Source of the DNA: Gnetum montanum
Lineage: Eukaryota; Streptophyta; Gnetopsida; Gnetales; Gnetaceae
Assembly: GCA_015680685.1 (NCBI GenBank)
Contig: MNCI01010443.1
Span: 1,370,877 to 1,434,876 of the forward strand
Length of the DNA: 64,000 nucleotides
Direction: 5' to 3'
Position 1 is the first letter of the stretch. Each line of letters begins with the position of its first letter. The translations under genes and the position numbers were made by a program. The notes beneath the pieces were generated by a model that saw only the letters and a list, made by a program, of their open reading frames with translations, had not been told where the DNA came from and searched no databases. This document shows positions 36,106 through 48,299 of this stretch, piece by piece.

Positions 36106-36560
36106 CACTAGTTTATAGTCTTAGTAGACTGTTGTGGATTAGTTTCACGTCATAACCCCTTAGACGGTGCATTGCTAGTTTATAGTCATAGCGGACTATG
36201 AAGAAGCAAACTAGTTTATAGTCTTAGTGGACTCTGGATGCTAGTTTTATGTCATGGTGGACAAATGTAGCATTTTAGTGTCATACCGGATAGAAATCTG
36301 TGGTATCAGTTTTAAGTCATGATCCAAGACTATTCTGTGATATCAATTTTAAGTCATGATCTAGGACTGTTTTGTGGTATCAGTTTTAAGTCATGATCCA
36401 AGACTGTTCTGTGGTATCAGTTTTAAGTCATGATCTAGGACTGTTCTGTGGTATCAGTTTTAAGTCATGATCCAGGACTGTTCTATGGTATCAGTTTTAA
36501 GTCATGATCTAGGACTATTCTATGGTATCAATTTTAAGTCATGATCCAGGACTGTGACGT
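36106..36560 (-). repeat. Minisatellite behind pol of element D
   Basis: The best-kept part is seven units of about 37 bases (tggtatcagttttaagtcatgatcc) at 36,298-36,555. More divergent units with 'ctagtttatagtctta' lie at 36,106-36,290. Confidence 0.9.
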
Positions 36561-36572
36561 ACCTCAAGTTTG

Positions 36573-39500
36573 TCAAATGTAGTACTTCTTCAAGTACAAG
36601 TGGTTTGTAGGATTGGCAAACTCGTTTCTGTCCATATCAGCAAGTTTTAATGCTCCATTGTTGTATGCCTTGATGACTGAATAAGGTCCTTCCCAGTTGG
36701 CTGAGAATTTATCTGGATGTTCTCAGGCGGCCTTAAGGATTAGATCTCCTTCTTTAATCGGGCGTTTGTGGAGATCATGCTTGTGCCTTTGTCTCTGCTA
36801 TTTTTGGTACCATTTAATTTGATCAAGAGTCCATATACGTTCCTCCTCTACTGTGTCGAGGTCAGCAATGCACAATTCATTGTTTTGACTTTCATCAAGG
36901 AGACTAGAGAAAGTTATTCACAATGAGGGAACCTATAATTCTAAAGGTAAAACAACTTCAGATCCGTATACAAGACTATATGGAGTTTTACCTGTGGATG
37001 TTCGATGTGTTGTTCTATAAGCCCACAATGCGTAAACTAATTGTTCATGGCATCGTGTCTTGCTTTGATTCAGCATCTTTTTGAGCACCATGATGACAAT
37101 TTTATTTATGGCCTCTGCTTGACCATTGCTTTGTGGGTAGTAAGGTGATGAAAATGCATGTTTAATGCCTAGACTTTCACAAAAGTTTTTGGTATCTGTG
37201 CTATTGAATTGTGGCCCATTTTCGGTAACAATGGTCATTGGAATACCACAACGGGTTATAATATTTTCCATTATAAAGGTGCAAACATGTTTTGACGTGG
37301 TCTTCCTAAGAGGAATAGCTTCCACCCATTTTGTGAAATATTCAATTGCAGTGATTATGAAGCTATGGCCTGCTGAAGATGATGGTGTTATTGGTCTAAT
37401 TAAGTCTAAACCCCATTTTTGGAATGGCCATATGATTTGTGTAGTATGCAATTTGTTAGGTGACACATGTATCAGATTACCATGCTTTTGGTAGACGTCA
37501 CATGTTCTAACCTTGGAGATGCAATCGTATTCCATGTATGGCCAGTAATAGCATAAGCGCCTAATCTTTGTTGCCATTGCTTTAGGTGCTATGTGCCCTT
37601 CCCAAAGTCCTTCATGGATTTGTTCTACAATCGTTTGACCATTAGTGCTACTAACGCACATTAGCAAAATACCTTCATATGATTTACGACACAAAGTGTC
37701 ACCTATTAATGTGTATTGGCAGGAAATTTTTCATACGACATCCTTTTTAGCATTTGTCAAGTGTTGTGGAGGTTCGCCTTTTAGAAGGTACTCTTTTACG
37801 TCATCATACCATTCTATTGCATGTGTTGTACTAAAAGATGCTATAGGTACTTCATTTAGAGTGTTAATTATAGGTTCGGCACAACTGGTTATAGAACTAG
37901 GTAATGCATAAAACATTTCAGACATCATGTTTAAGGCTAGTGTGACAAGTGCATAAGCAATGGTATTCTTACTTCTAGGGATTTGTTGTATATCCACTTC
38001 TACTAGTTGTCTCACTAGATGTTTAGTCAAATCACAATACAGTTGCAAATGGTGAGCTTTGCATGTGTAGGCTTCAGTGACTTGATTAATAAATAATTAT
38101 GAATCACCTCGAACTATAAGGCGTGGTTAGCGCTACTTGAATTCCTCTAAGAATACCCTCGTATTTTGCTATGTTATTGGTGCAAGGAAAGTTTAAGCGA
38201 TAAACAGAAGGTTGGATTTCCCTAGAGGGGTATATTAAAATAGCTGTGGCACTTCCTTCATGAGAGGTTGAGGCCCCATAAAAGTAGAGAATTGCCTCAT
38301 AATTATCAGGTACGGTGTCTATACTGTTAACATTTTCATCTGGGAATTCGGGGTTTATTGTTGTTTGATCATGCGTCGATGAGACAGTTAGTTGCATGGC
38401 TATTGCTTGACCTTTTGTGGAAGATTGAGTGACATAGTGTAAATCAAATTCTGCAATCATCGCTTTCCACCTAGCTAACCTACTTGACTCATAGATGTTA
38501 TTAGTGATGGCACGAAGAACATTATCTTTGCAAATGATGTAAACTTGATTACGGAAGAGATAATGTTGCCATTTCTTCAAAGAGAAGATGAGGGCAAGGC
38601 AAGATTTTTCTATGTCGTTGTATTGTTGTTCATGGGCTATTAAGGCATGGCTTAGATAATATACAGGGATCTCAGCCCCATCTTGATGTTTTTGACAAAG
38701 CATGGATGCGATGGACGAACTAGAAGTTGCAAGATAGATGTAGAAATGTTTGTCACTTTGTGGAGGGTAAACAGTTGGTAGTTGGGCCAACTCATGTTTT
38801 ATGTTCTCAAATGCTTCTTGGCATTGTTGAGTCCATTGGAAATGTACATTCTTTCGTAATAGATGTTGCATGGGACTCAACTTATCTGTTAGCCTTTAGA
38901 TAAAGCATCTAATGAATTGTAGCCTACCTTGGAGGCCACGTAGTTTGGTAAGGTTTCTTGGTGGTTGCATATTGGTTATTGCTTTAACCTTATTAGGGTC
39001 TACCTGTATCCCTGTTTCAGAAACTAGGAAACCAAGCATTTTGCCCGTTTTAACACCGAAGACACACTTTTTTGGGTTGAGCCTAAGGTCATATTTGAGA
39101 CAACGTTTAAGCACTAGTCTAGATCTTTTGCATGTTGTTTAGTTATTTTAGACTTCACCACTATATCATCAACATAATCATTGAGCAAACTAAGCATGTA
39201 GTCACTAAATATATATGTCATTGCTCGTTGATATGTAGTACCTACATTCTGAAGGTCAAATGGCATCATCGTATAACAAAATGTCCCCCAAGGTGTCATA
39301 AAAGTTATTCTAAGTTGATGCTTTGGCTTAATTCTTATCTGATTGTAGCCTGAAAATTTGTCCATAAAGGATAATAATGCATGCCCAGCAGTCGTGTCAA
39401 TAAGTTGATCAATATTGGGTAGGGGAAAGTCATCTTTTATAGTGGCTATGTTGAGGTCATGGAAATCAATACATATGCATATACTATCATTCTTCTTGGG

Positions 39501-40036
39501 GACTACAACAATGTTTGATACCCAATCGGAATAGTGAACGGCTTAGATGAAACCAGCTTGGTAAAGCTTTATGATCTCAGCACGACTGCTAATGCCACTT
39601 TGGGTCTAACCTTTCGTGCTTTTTGTTTTACTGGTTTGATTGTCTCATCAAGAATAATGTTATGTTGGATGATCCGGGGGTCTAGTCCTAGCATGTTTGT
39701 ATATGACCATGCAAATGTTTTTACATTGTCTTTTAAAACCTGAGTGATGTCACCTATGAGTTGCGGATCTAGTAAGGCACTTAATTTCAAGGTCTTGGCT
39801 TCATCATTGATTGTGGTAATGGGGATTTCAACTAGAGGATCTTTAGTGATATTTTTAGCTTCTAGGTCTAGAGTTTTGGCTACATTTTTAGGCTAGTCTG
39901 ACGTTTCTTGAGTGGAGGCTATCAAATTGATAGAGGTGGATGGACCTAGATTCAAAGATTCTAGGAAAATTGCTCTTTCTATATCTCCATATGGTCCGTT
40001 GAGAGACAATTTTGAGAAGATGTTGTGGTTAGCCAT
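36573..40036 (-). pseudogene. pol: Tat-type pol of element D, moderately preserved
   Basis: The ATG at 40,036 lies 11 bases after a splice-acceptor AG (40,049-40,048). Reverse transcriptase has YVDD at 39,177-39,166. The first RNase H and the start of the second are open together in 38,880-38,104 (FYIYLATSS, then FYGASTSHEGSA). The second RNase H continues in 38,048-37,731. Integrase is open from 37,694 to 36,933, with CDVYQKH in place of the usual CxxC, GLDLI, and VTENGPQF near 37,220, so the second catalytic aspartate is replaced by glutamate. The end is the stop at 36,573. Only a handful of stops and shifts separate the pieces. Confidence 0.92.
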
Positions 40037-40049
40037 GATGCTCACTCCT

Positions 40050-40435
40050 GCCAATTAAAATAGGAGCAAAATAAGAGACAGTCCCTCAGAGAGTTACAAA
40101 GTGTAAACGAATATAGGATAACTAGTTTGGTGGAATGTATAAAGATTGATGTAATGGCCTGAATTTAATTGTGGTATAAAATGGTTGCATTCCTTCATTA
40201 TCTTGATGTTTTAAGTAAATATTTTTGTCATTTTTCATGTTTTTTATTGTTTTTCTTTCTTTTCGAGAGTATATGTGTGCAACTAAATGTAACATAAATT
40301 TCTAAGTTGTAGAGCAAGATGTAAGGTAAATACTTGGAAATGAAAGCAATGACCGTGCAAGAATATAAATCGTAACTTGTAACCTGTAAGCGAAAATTCA
40401 ATGTAAGATGACAAGATTTTTTAAATCTGTAATTT
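40050..40435 (-). other. Short pro-pol spacer of element D without antisense gene
   Basis: About 390 bases of AT-rich sequence between the pol acceptor and the minisatellite. No trace of the antisense exons was found, unlike A, B, C and E. Confidence 0.6.
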
Positions 40436-40858
40436 TTTGGCTCTAGTTTAAAGCCATTTCAGGCTTGGTACATCAGTTTAAAGTCCTGATGGACTGTTGC
40501 ATCTGTTGTTAAAGAAAGGATTACTAGTTTTATGCCATGGTGGGCCAAAGGTAATAACGTTTTCAAGAAGTTTTAAATGGAACCAGCCATTTTTGACCGT
40601 GGCTAGTTTAATGTCATTGCGCACGTTTGTTGGCAGTTTTATCGTCATACCGAACATGTTGTAGTTTAACGTCATTTCAGACAGTTCGCAGTTTAACGTA
40701 ATTTTGGATAGTTCGTAGTTTAACGTCATTTCAGATAGTTCGTAGTTTAATGTCATTTCGGACAGTTTGTAGTTTAACGTCATTTTGGACAGTTTGTAGT
40801 TTAACATCATTTTGGCCAGTTCATAGTTTAACGTCATTTCAGACAGTTTGTATTATTT
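40436..40858 (-). repeat. Minisatellite between protease and pol of element D
   Basis: About a dozen units, most of 24 bases, with plus-strand core 'agtttaacgtcatttcggac'. The reverse complement (gaaatgacgttaaact) is the unit of the array at 56,645-56,925 in E. Confidence 0.9.
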
Positions 40859-40861
40859 GTT

Positions 40862-43800
40862 CTAGTTATTGAATTTAATCTTTTGTAGCTTAACATGTGG
40901 ATCTGGGTGTATGGGTATGATTTTATATTCACCTTCCCCTTCATCGGTGATGTCAAAGGGTAGTTCTGACCAGGAGACATCAGTAGGAATGGCTCCTATG
41001 TCTATGTCCTCTTGTGTTTCTTCAATGCTAGTTGGATTGTGAGTCAACGTTGGGTTCACATTTTGATGTATGTTCATGATTTCTTGTTTAGGCTTAATGA
41101 ACTCAATTTCTGACCCTTGACCTACCTCAAGGTATGAGGAAATGATCAATGCTATTGTATCCCCGTGTATGATGATCTCACCACCCTCGTAAGGTAGGTG
41201 TATCTCTTGATGGATTGGTGAAGATATGGCTTTAAGTTGAGCTAGCCAAGGACGTCCTAGGATCAGATTAAACGCTAGCATTTCATCAACCAGTATGAAT
41301 TCAGCTGATGTAGGGAATTGGTCACCTGCTATGAAATCTAAGGTAACCATGCCTTTCACTCCCACATGGGAACCACTGAAAGATCTCAAGAAAGAGGTTG
41401 TTGTGGGTTGTATTTGTTCAATGAGTCCCAACTTTTTGATGATGGAAAAAGGTATTACATTTGTTGCCGCACCATCATCAACATGCACCCTACGTATTTT
41501 GAAATGATCAACCTGTATTGTTATGAAAATAGGAGCCATGGTGATTTCCCTTATTTTCTCATCTAGCTTAATGTCCTTAATGCGGAACTCTAAGGATGTG
41601 TTCTTCAATTCCTGAAGCTGTGGGGATAATACTGCATAAATGGATGGTTCATCTACAGGAAGATCCTCACTAACAGGAATTGAAGTTAACATCCGTATGA
41701 GAGCCTCTCGATATACTGGTGAAGTCATTACTAGGTCATATAAACTTAAAGATGTATTCTTTTGTTTTAAGGCTTGTGTGACTTGGGTCAATGCATTTGC
41801 TAAGTCTTTACCATATGGGACATTCTTATCTGTAGAGATTTGGTCCATTTGACCCAGCATTCGTATTTCTCGTGAAGGGGTTTTTATGTTAGTAGCTGAG
41901 AATGCTAGGTTTGGGATATGACTTGTGACTTCATCTTTGTTTTGGTGACTTATACTAGGCTCATTAATAGATGAACTCATTGGAACGGTGCTTAGCGGTG
42001 TAGGCTTTGGTAGTTCTAATTCGTGTCCATGGTTTTCTCTCTCCATGCGCTCTCTTTTTCTCTTTCTAAGTGCTCTCTTATTAGCCTATCGGCAAGACGT
42101 TCTTGCAAAGGTCGTCGAGAAGTGGATGCGGGTTGTGTGCTAGGGTGTTTTGGCACTCGGACAACAAAGGGAATGGATCGGTTTTTAGATGGTATGTTTG
42201 TTGTGGTGGCAATCGAAGGAGGTATGCAGATGATGAATGGTTTTGATGGTGTGGGGGACATGCATGTGGTAAAAGGGATTTGAGGAGATGTTGGGGTAGG
42301 TGTGTTTTCTGAAGGCCTTCAAATCACAAAAGGCTTTTGAGGAACATCTTGTTTGTCTTCCACATGGACAGTATTAATCACATATGGGTCATCGTTGGTT
42401 TTGGTATTCAGAGGATCCTTGTAGACGCCCATGGATTGGTTTTGAGGCCTTACCAGGTTTGTCTCATCGAACACTACTTCACCCCCATCTATTATGCGTT
42501 GTATGTCTTGTTTCAACGCAAAGCAGTAATCGGTCCCATGACCACACCGTTGGTGATATTCACAAAACCTATCCAACCTAAAGCCTTTTGGAATGGGGGG
42601 TTCTTTGGCTGTTGCTAAGGCTAGATTTTTGGCCAATTCGCAAAAGCGATCATGTCTTTGTGAGGCCACAGGAGACATTTTTTGTGTTGAATTAGCCCAG
42701 CCTTTAGAAGTTGATCAAGTAGTTGTGAAGGCTTCATGGGCAATGGTGTGTATTGAGCAGGGTCTTTCCTTTCGAAGGTACGAGCATGACCTATGTTGTT
42801 GTTTCTATTTGAGGAATTTTCAGGTGTATAAGTGGGTGTGGTTCTTTCATAGTTGTTTGGGATAGCGGGTTTTTTTCCCTCTGCCACTATTGCTACCGTT
42901 GTTTTGGGTTTATCTTTCCTTGTGTGTTGGCTCCTAAAGGCTAAGTAGGCTGGGTCATTACTTGTTTGTGCCGCTTCTTCTATGTCTTTGATTTGTACGA
43001 ATGCTTGGCTCAATGTGTAGGCTTTCAGGTAGTAAAGTTTTGACTTAATAAAGTCATTCATGGTTGACTTAAGGATAGTGAGTAAATATGTTTTGGGGAT
43101 AGGTTCGTGAAGTTCGTTTAAGACTGCACTACACCTTTGGATAAATTTCTACACTGGCTCTAATGGTGCTTGTTTAACTTGAATCAAGCTATCTAACGTG
43201 GCTTCAGGTTTCAAATTATACTTGAAACGGGTGACAAACTGATGCAGCAAATTCTCTAGAGAAGATATGAAGCTACAGGGTAATGATCGGTACCAGTCTA
43301 GGGCTTTTCTGGTTAAGGACATTGCAAACACTTGCAAAATTACATGAGGCCATGCTTGAAGTAAAAGGCTTTCGGTTCTAAATGTCACTAGGTGGGCATT
43401 TGGCTCGCCTTCTCCATTGTACTTGGTCAGTTGAGGTAATGAGACTCCTTTTGGAAAGGTCAAGGGTGGAACTGAGGGGTCAATTGGGTCATCTTGATAG
43501 AAATCTAGTACCTTGACTTCCTCATTGTTGAAATTTTTAAGGCGTTTTAACTCTTCTGCCAACAAGTACATCATTTTTTGTGTGTCTGCCCATTCTTGGG
43601 TGGTAGGCAAACCGGTGGATTGAGTGGATTGTGGATGATAATGGTTTAATTGTTGCATTGTTTGTGGAAAGGTAGGTTGTTAGGCTAACATTTGTTGTGA
43701 TGGGATGATATTCGAGACTGAGACTACTGGTGGGGCCCATTTCCTAGCCACAGGTTGTGAGGTAACACCCTGAACATGTTGGGTTGGAGTAATCAATGGT

Positions 43801-44639
43801 CCTCCATGGATTTGCACCTGGGGTTTGTAATGGGTGGATGTGGAAGTTGGTATGACTGACGGTATTCCAATTACTTGAGTTTGGAAGATTGATCCTGCGT
43901 TGGTTTGGGGGAGTTGTTGGGACTGCATTGGTGGAGGAATTATGGAAGTGGACGCATCAGAGTGAATATTATTGAGCACAGAGAAGATAGGGATGGAATG
44001 GAGAACAAGTGCTTGAATGTTTGTGGATGAAGAAGGAAATATAGTTTCTTCCAAGAAAGGATGGGATAATAGGTTTGTGTGGGCATGGGGGCTAATAGTA
44101 TGGTATGATTCTCCATGTTCAGATTGGGCTGCAAAGTCATCTTCTTCGTCTTGAGGATCTATGGGAGATAGTTGTAAGGCTTGACTTCTAGCCATAATAA
44201 GTTGGGATATAAGTTTATGAGGGTTTTCAGACAGTGGGATTATGTCAAAAGCTGAAGGGATAAACTCACGTCCTTCTTTATGGATGAATTCATATTCTCG
44301 CTTAGCTTTCCTCTCTACATGATCAATGGGTAGGTTGGCTTGGATTTTGACACAAATAAAATTATACTGTTTGGGTGTAAGAATCACGTGAATAGGGCCT
44401 TTGCCTTGTAGCCTGAGGGATTGGTGTGTAGGGCCTTGAGGATTTATGTGTTCAGTAATGGTTATGAATTCCATAGCAATCACAGGGTTTGAAGCAATTG
44501 GTAGTGTTACTGGGTTAACTTGGGAAGATTCCATGATAAATGTGAATGGACTAAGATAGACGAATGGATTTGGATTGCAAGCAGTTGTAGCGTGGGGTGA
44601 CACAAGCTCAGTGTGATCAACAGGGATGAGGAGACTCAA
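40862..44639 (-). pseudogene. gag-pro: gag-protease of element D, moderately preserved
   Basis: The N-terminal gag part runs from the ATG at 44,639 to a stop near 43,680. The frame continues in 43,658-43,149 with the retrotransposon gag domain (ALDWYRSLP, LLHQFVTRFKYNLKPEA) and in 43,061-42,621. After a frameshift near 42,640 a CCHC-like knuckle (C..H...GH....C) lies at 42,563-42,523. A proline-rich linker with FVVRVP motifs follows, then another frameshift near 42,030. The aspartic protease lies in 42,046-40,862, with the active-site motif VDDGAATN near 41,486-41,463 and LGRPWL near 41,255. The stops near 43,680, 43,149 and 42,319 all fit C-to-T changes of CAA, CAG and CGA. Confidence 0.9.
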
Positions 44640-44700
44640 ATGGGCAAGGTGGATGAGTTTTGACAGGTAGTGAGGTTTTAACCAATAACAAGAAAGTGCC

Positions 44701-44718
44701 CTCCTTCTAGTGCCAAAA
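44701..44718 (-). promoter_or_regulatory. Primer binding site of element D
   Basis: On the minus strand, four bases after the LTR end, the sequence TTGGCACTAGAAGGAGGG begins. TGG pairs with the CCA tail of a tRNA. The same site in E reads TTGGCGCTAGAAGAAGG. I cannot name the tRNA with certainty. Confidence 0.6.
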
Positions 44719-44722
44719 ACTG

Positions 44723-46170
44723 TACTGACCTAAATCGTTGGTGTAAGGCTAGAATCGAAACAGACACCGAGAGATCGTCGAGCAGCCACAGCTGACCCTG
44801 CCTTCACTTGAGGGCAAGCTAGAAAAGGGAACGAAGGCGAAGTGCCTTGGATGGTTTGCACGCAAATCAACCAAGGACTTTCCTGAGCATAAGCTATGGC
44901 TAGTGCTGGGGTTATCGTAAACGGTGTAAAAGGAATGTAAACAATGATACAAAATGTAAATAAAGCATACTAAATTATGAATAAAGCATAAACAAAGTTA
45001 TATTTGTAAAGCATAAATAGAACTAAACAATGTAAATGGAAGACAATAATGAAACTGTATTGTATTGTTTTAAAAAAATATGCACCGGTCAAAGCGTAGT
45101 TGCACAAGTGTGGATGGCAAGTCAAGCACCTAGCCCTAGAAAGATATGACACGATGATGTGACGATGAAATGTGATGAATGTGAGAAGAACTTGGAAGCC
45201 AATAATTGGATGTGCCGAGCACCCAAGGATTGCAAGTTTTGTCTTCCTTCAAAATTTCCAATCTCTCCAATTTTCGCCTCTTCCAATCTTCTTCTCCTTC
45301 TTGTTCTCCTCTCTTGCTTCCTTGCCTCCCTTCCAGTTTATGTGAACTAATAGGGTATTTATAGGGTTGGGCTAGGGTTTGGCTAGGCTTTTCTTTGACC
45401 AAGTTCAATGTATTTTACAACTTGTGGATCATTCGAGCCCATAAAAATACAAATAAATTAGAAACAAGCCCTCCAGTGATAAAAATTTAAGAAAGCTTAG
45501 GAGGATTGGCTCCAGCCCTAGCCCGCTTGGAAAATATTATATTTTTTTATGAATATTCAGCCCTATTTTGCATGGGCTTTCATGTTTCATAGCCATCGTA
45601 CTAATTCGTGGACTTTGATTAAATAGTGAAAAGATTAGAAAAAATGAGAGAATCGCCGAGGGTTAAATCAGGAATGCAGTGTTGCAACCCATGGTGCGGT
45701 GAGTGTGGAATCGTTGCATCAGGGGCGAACATTGCTGGTGGTGCCTGCAGCAACGGTGATGGTGGCAGGAAGTGAGACGTGCGGCAGGGGCACAAAAATA
45801 GTGGCACAACGGGTAGCGCAAAAATAGCGACGTGGCGGGCAGTGCAGAAATAGCAACACGGCGGGCAGCGCAGAAATAGCGACGTGGTGGGCAGCACAGA
45901 AACAACAACGTGGCTGGTAGCACAGAAATAGCGACGCGGTGGGTAGTGCAGAAACAGCAATGCGGCGGGCAGCATAGAAACAGCGACGCGGCAAGCAGCG
46001 CAGAAACAGCAACGCGGTGGGCAGTGCAGGAGTGGTAGCACAGGTGAGCACAGAAGCATCAGTGCAGGCGAGAGTAGTGATTTTTGGTGCTTTGCGCTGT
46101 CCACAGAGCATTGTTGGAGGTAGCAATTTTCGGTGCCTATGCTATCCACGAGGCATCAAACAAGGTAGCA
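44723..46170 (-). mobile_element. 5' LTR of element D
   Basis: Starts on the minus strand with TGCTACC at 46,170 and ends GTCAGTACA at 44,723, followed by the primer binding site. TATA box near 45,353-45,367. The U3 part holds a minisatellite of about 26-27 bases at 45,775-46,040. Its U5 half is homologous to the LTR of G. Its U3 half is unrelated and lacks the hairpin. Confidence 0.85.
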
Positions 46171-46552
46171 ATTTTTTTTAGGTTGGGGAAGAACCTGGAA
46201 ACCCCAAAACATTGTTTTCCATCATTGCATGTGGCTTTGACTGTTTACAATGGGTCTCGTAAACACTCTATAAGAGTCCCGTTTCTCCAAAGAACGCACT
46301 TCCTATGTCTTGGCTCTAAGTCTGCTGAACACTGGCTATGGACAAAGATCAAAATACAGCTCATTTGCATGAGAGCACTCCTCTCCCATAATCCCAACAA
46401 CAATCATAACCCTTGATCAACTTCTGACTTCCCCAGTTATAACTAATCCCTTGCATCTTGAACCACATTCCCTCAATCTGATGTACTTTTGAAAATGGTA
46501 CAATGACACCCAGCCAAGGGCTGACAGTTAATGTTTCATGCTTTGTTGTTCA
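46171..46552 (+). other. Truncated 3' internal sequence of element G
   Basis: Aligns in patches with 63,200-63,629 of element E (cttggctctaagtctgctgaac, ggtacaatgaca). It is cut at 46,171 where D's 5' LTR begins. No gene. Confidence 0.6.
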
Positions 46553-48294
46553 TGGTGTTTACACTTCCTTGTCGACGCCTCTTGGGTGGATTCCTCCAGG
46601 CATCAACAAAGAGGGACCAATGAAACACCACTAATTTTTGCCTAGCACTTTTAGACAAGAATCATGCTAAGTCATGCTACTGCCCAACATGAGTACAGCG
46701 TGACCAAACTTGGAGGCCTCTAAAATAGCCCCTGATGGCCCATGATTCAATAGGCAAGGTCCCCTCGGGGCCCACAAGCGACTACACCGACTTCTAGCAT
46801 CCAGAATCAAAAGTTTCAAGTTCAAAATATTTTGTTTTGGCTAAGTACACTTTGGTTACTTTTTTAGACGTTGCACAGCATAAGGATTAGCGTCACCAAC
46901 TTTTGGAGCCCATAAATTGAGTCAAAACAGGCCGAAATTGAGCACAAGGACCCTCCATGGCCTTCACCAAGGTCCCTAGCACCTCCCAACCTTTAGAAAA
47001 TCAAGATTTGGGCCTCAAATGTGCCATTTTGACTTAGTGAAGTTGGGGTTACTTTTTCAGACGTTGCACAGCGTAAGGATCAGCGTCACCAACTTTTAGA
47101 GCCCCAAAACTGAGCCAAAATGACTTGATTTCAAGGGTGCAAGTCATCCTCAGGGTCCACTATTGATAACTATGGGTCCCAACTTTTAGAAATTCTAGAT
47201 TTTAGCTCAAAAGTGAAAGTTTTGGAGGTCACACTGCAAGTCACACTACAGGTCACGCTGGATGCTAGACAAGAGAGACGGAATTAATCCTCCTTGATTT
47301 TCTTTATAAATTTTTATCATGTGAGGGCTTGTCTAAATTATTTGTATTTTCATGAGCTTGAATGACCCACACATTGTGAGATACATTGAACCTAGTCAAA
47401 GAAGGAAAATATCTAGCACACATCCAACTCATGCAAAGCTATCCAACACAGATACATTGAACCTGGTCAAAGAATGCAAATATCCAGCACACATCCAACT
47501 CGTGCACAACTATCCAACAAAAATACATTGAACCTGGTCAAAGAAGGCAAATATCCAGTATAAATCCAACTCGTGCACAACTATCCAACACAAATACATT
47601 GAACCTCGTCAAAGAATGCAACTACCCAAGCCTAGCCCAACCCTATAAATACCCTATCAATTCACATAAACAGAAGAGGCAAGAGAAGTAGGGAAAAGAA
47701 GAAGGAAAAGATTGGAGGAGGCAAAGATTGAAGAGATTGGCAATTCTGAAGGAGAACAGAATTTGCAATCCTTGGGCGCTCGGCAAATCTAATTGTTGGC
47801 TTGCAAGTATTTCTCACATTCATCCCATTTCATTGTTACATCATCGTGTCATATCATTCTGGGGCTAGGCGTTTTACTTGTCATCCACACTTGAGTAACT
47901 ACGCTTTGACCAGTGCATATTCCTATTTGAACAATAAAATACAATTTCATTATTGCCTCCCATTTACATTGTTTAGTTCTGTTTATGCTTTTTTTTACAA
48001 ATATATCTCTGTTTACGCTTTATTTATAATTCAGTATGCTCTATTTACATTTCGTGTCATTTTTTGCATTCCAATTACAACCCGTTAACACCGTTTACAA
48101 TAACCCCAACACTAGTCGTAGCTTACGCTTGGGGAAGTCCTTGGTTGATTTGCGTGCAAACCATCCAAGGCACTCCGCCTTCATTCCCCTTTCTAGCTTG
48201 CCCTCAAGCGAAGGCAGGGTCAGCTGTGGCTACCCAACGATCTCTCGGTGTCTATTTCTCTTCCAGCATTACACAGACGATTTAGGTTAGTACA
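46553..48294 (+). mobile_element. LTR of element G
   Basis: Starts with the hairpin (46,553-46,631) and ends GGTTAGTACA at 48,294, followed directly by CCTAT and exon 6 of the antisense gene, so it is a 3' LTR. TATA box CCCTATAAATACCCT at 47,641-47,655. It contains two copies of an 'agacgttgcacagc' block (near 46,865 and 47,057) and about four copies of a 66-base unit (gatacattgaacctggtcaa) at 47,385-47,625. Confidence 0.8.
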
Positions 48295-48299
48295 CCTAT
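48295..48299. repeat. Right target-site duplication CCTAT
   Basis: CCTAT directly after the LTR end ...GTACA. Matches 34,166-34,170. Confidence 0.8.

Larger units (their letters stand above)
34171..48294. mobile_element. Composite insertion: element D (minus) joined to 3' end of element G (plus)
   Basis: Both outer ends are the U5 end of an LTR (TGTACTAACC at left, GGTTAGTACA at right), in opposite orientation, and the flanks carry a 5-base CCTAT duplication. Inside lie a full element D (34,171-46,170, minus) and 2.1 kb of G (46,171-48,294, plus). A normal LTR element has one U3 end and one U5 end, so this is unusual. An assembly error at 46,171 is the main alternative. Confidence 0.7.

Noticed and set aside
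36298-36555. CRISPR-like regular repeat array
   Set aside because: Units of about 37 bases are contiguous minisatellite copies without unique spacers, in a plant retrotransposon.
45619-46149. Cysteine-rich reading frames in all minus frames of D's LTR (also 35,171-35,490)
   Set aside because: They come from a minisatellite with a period near 27 bases in U3; no motif, and both LTR copies differ freely.
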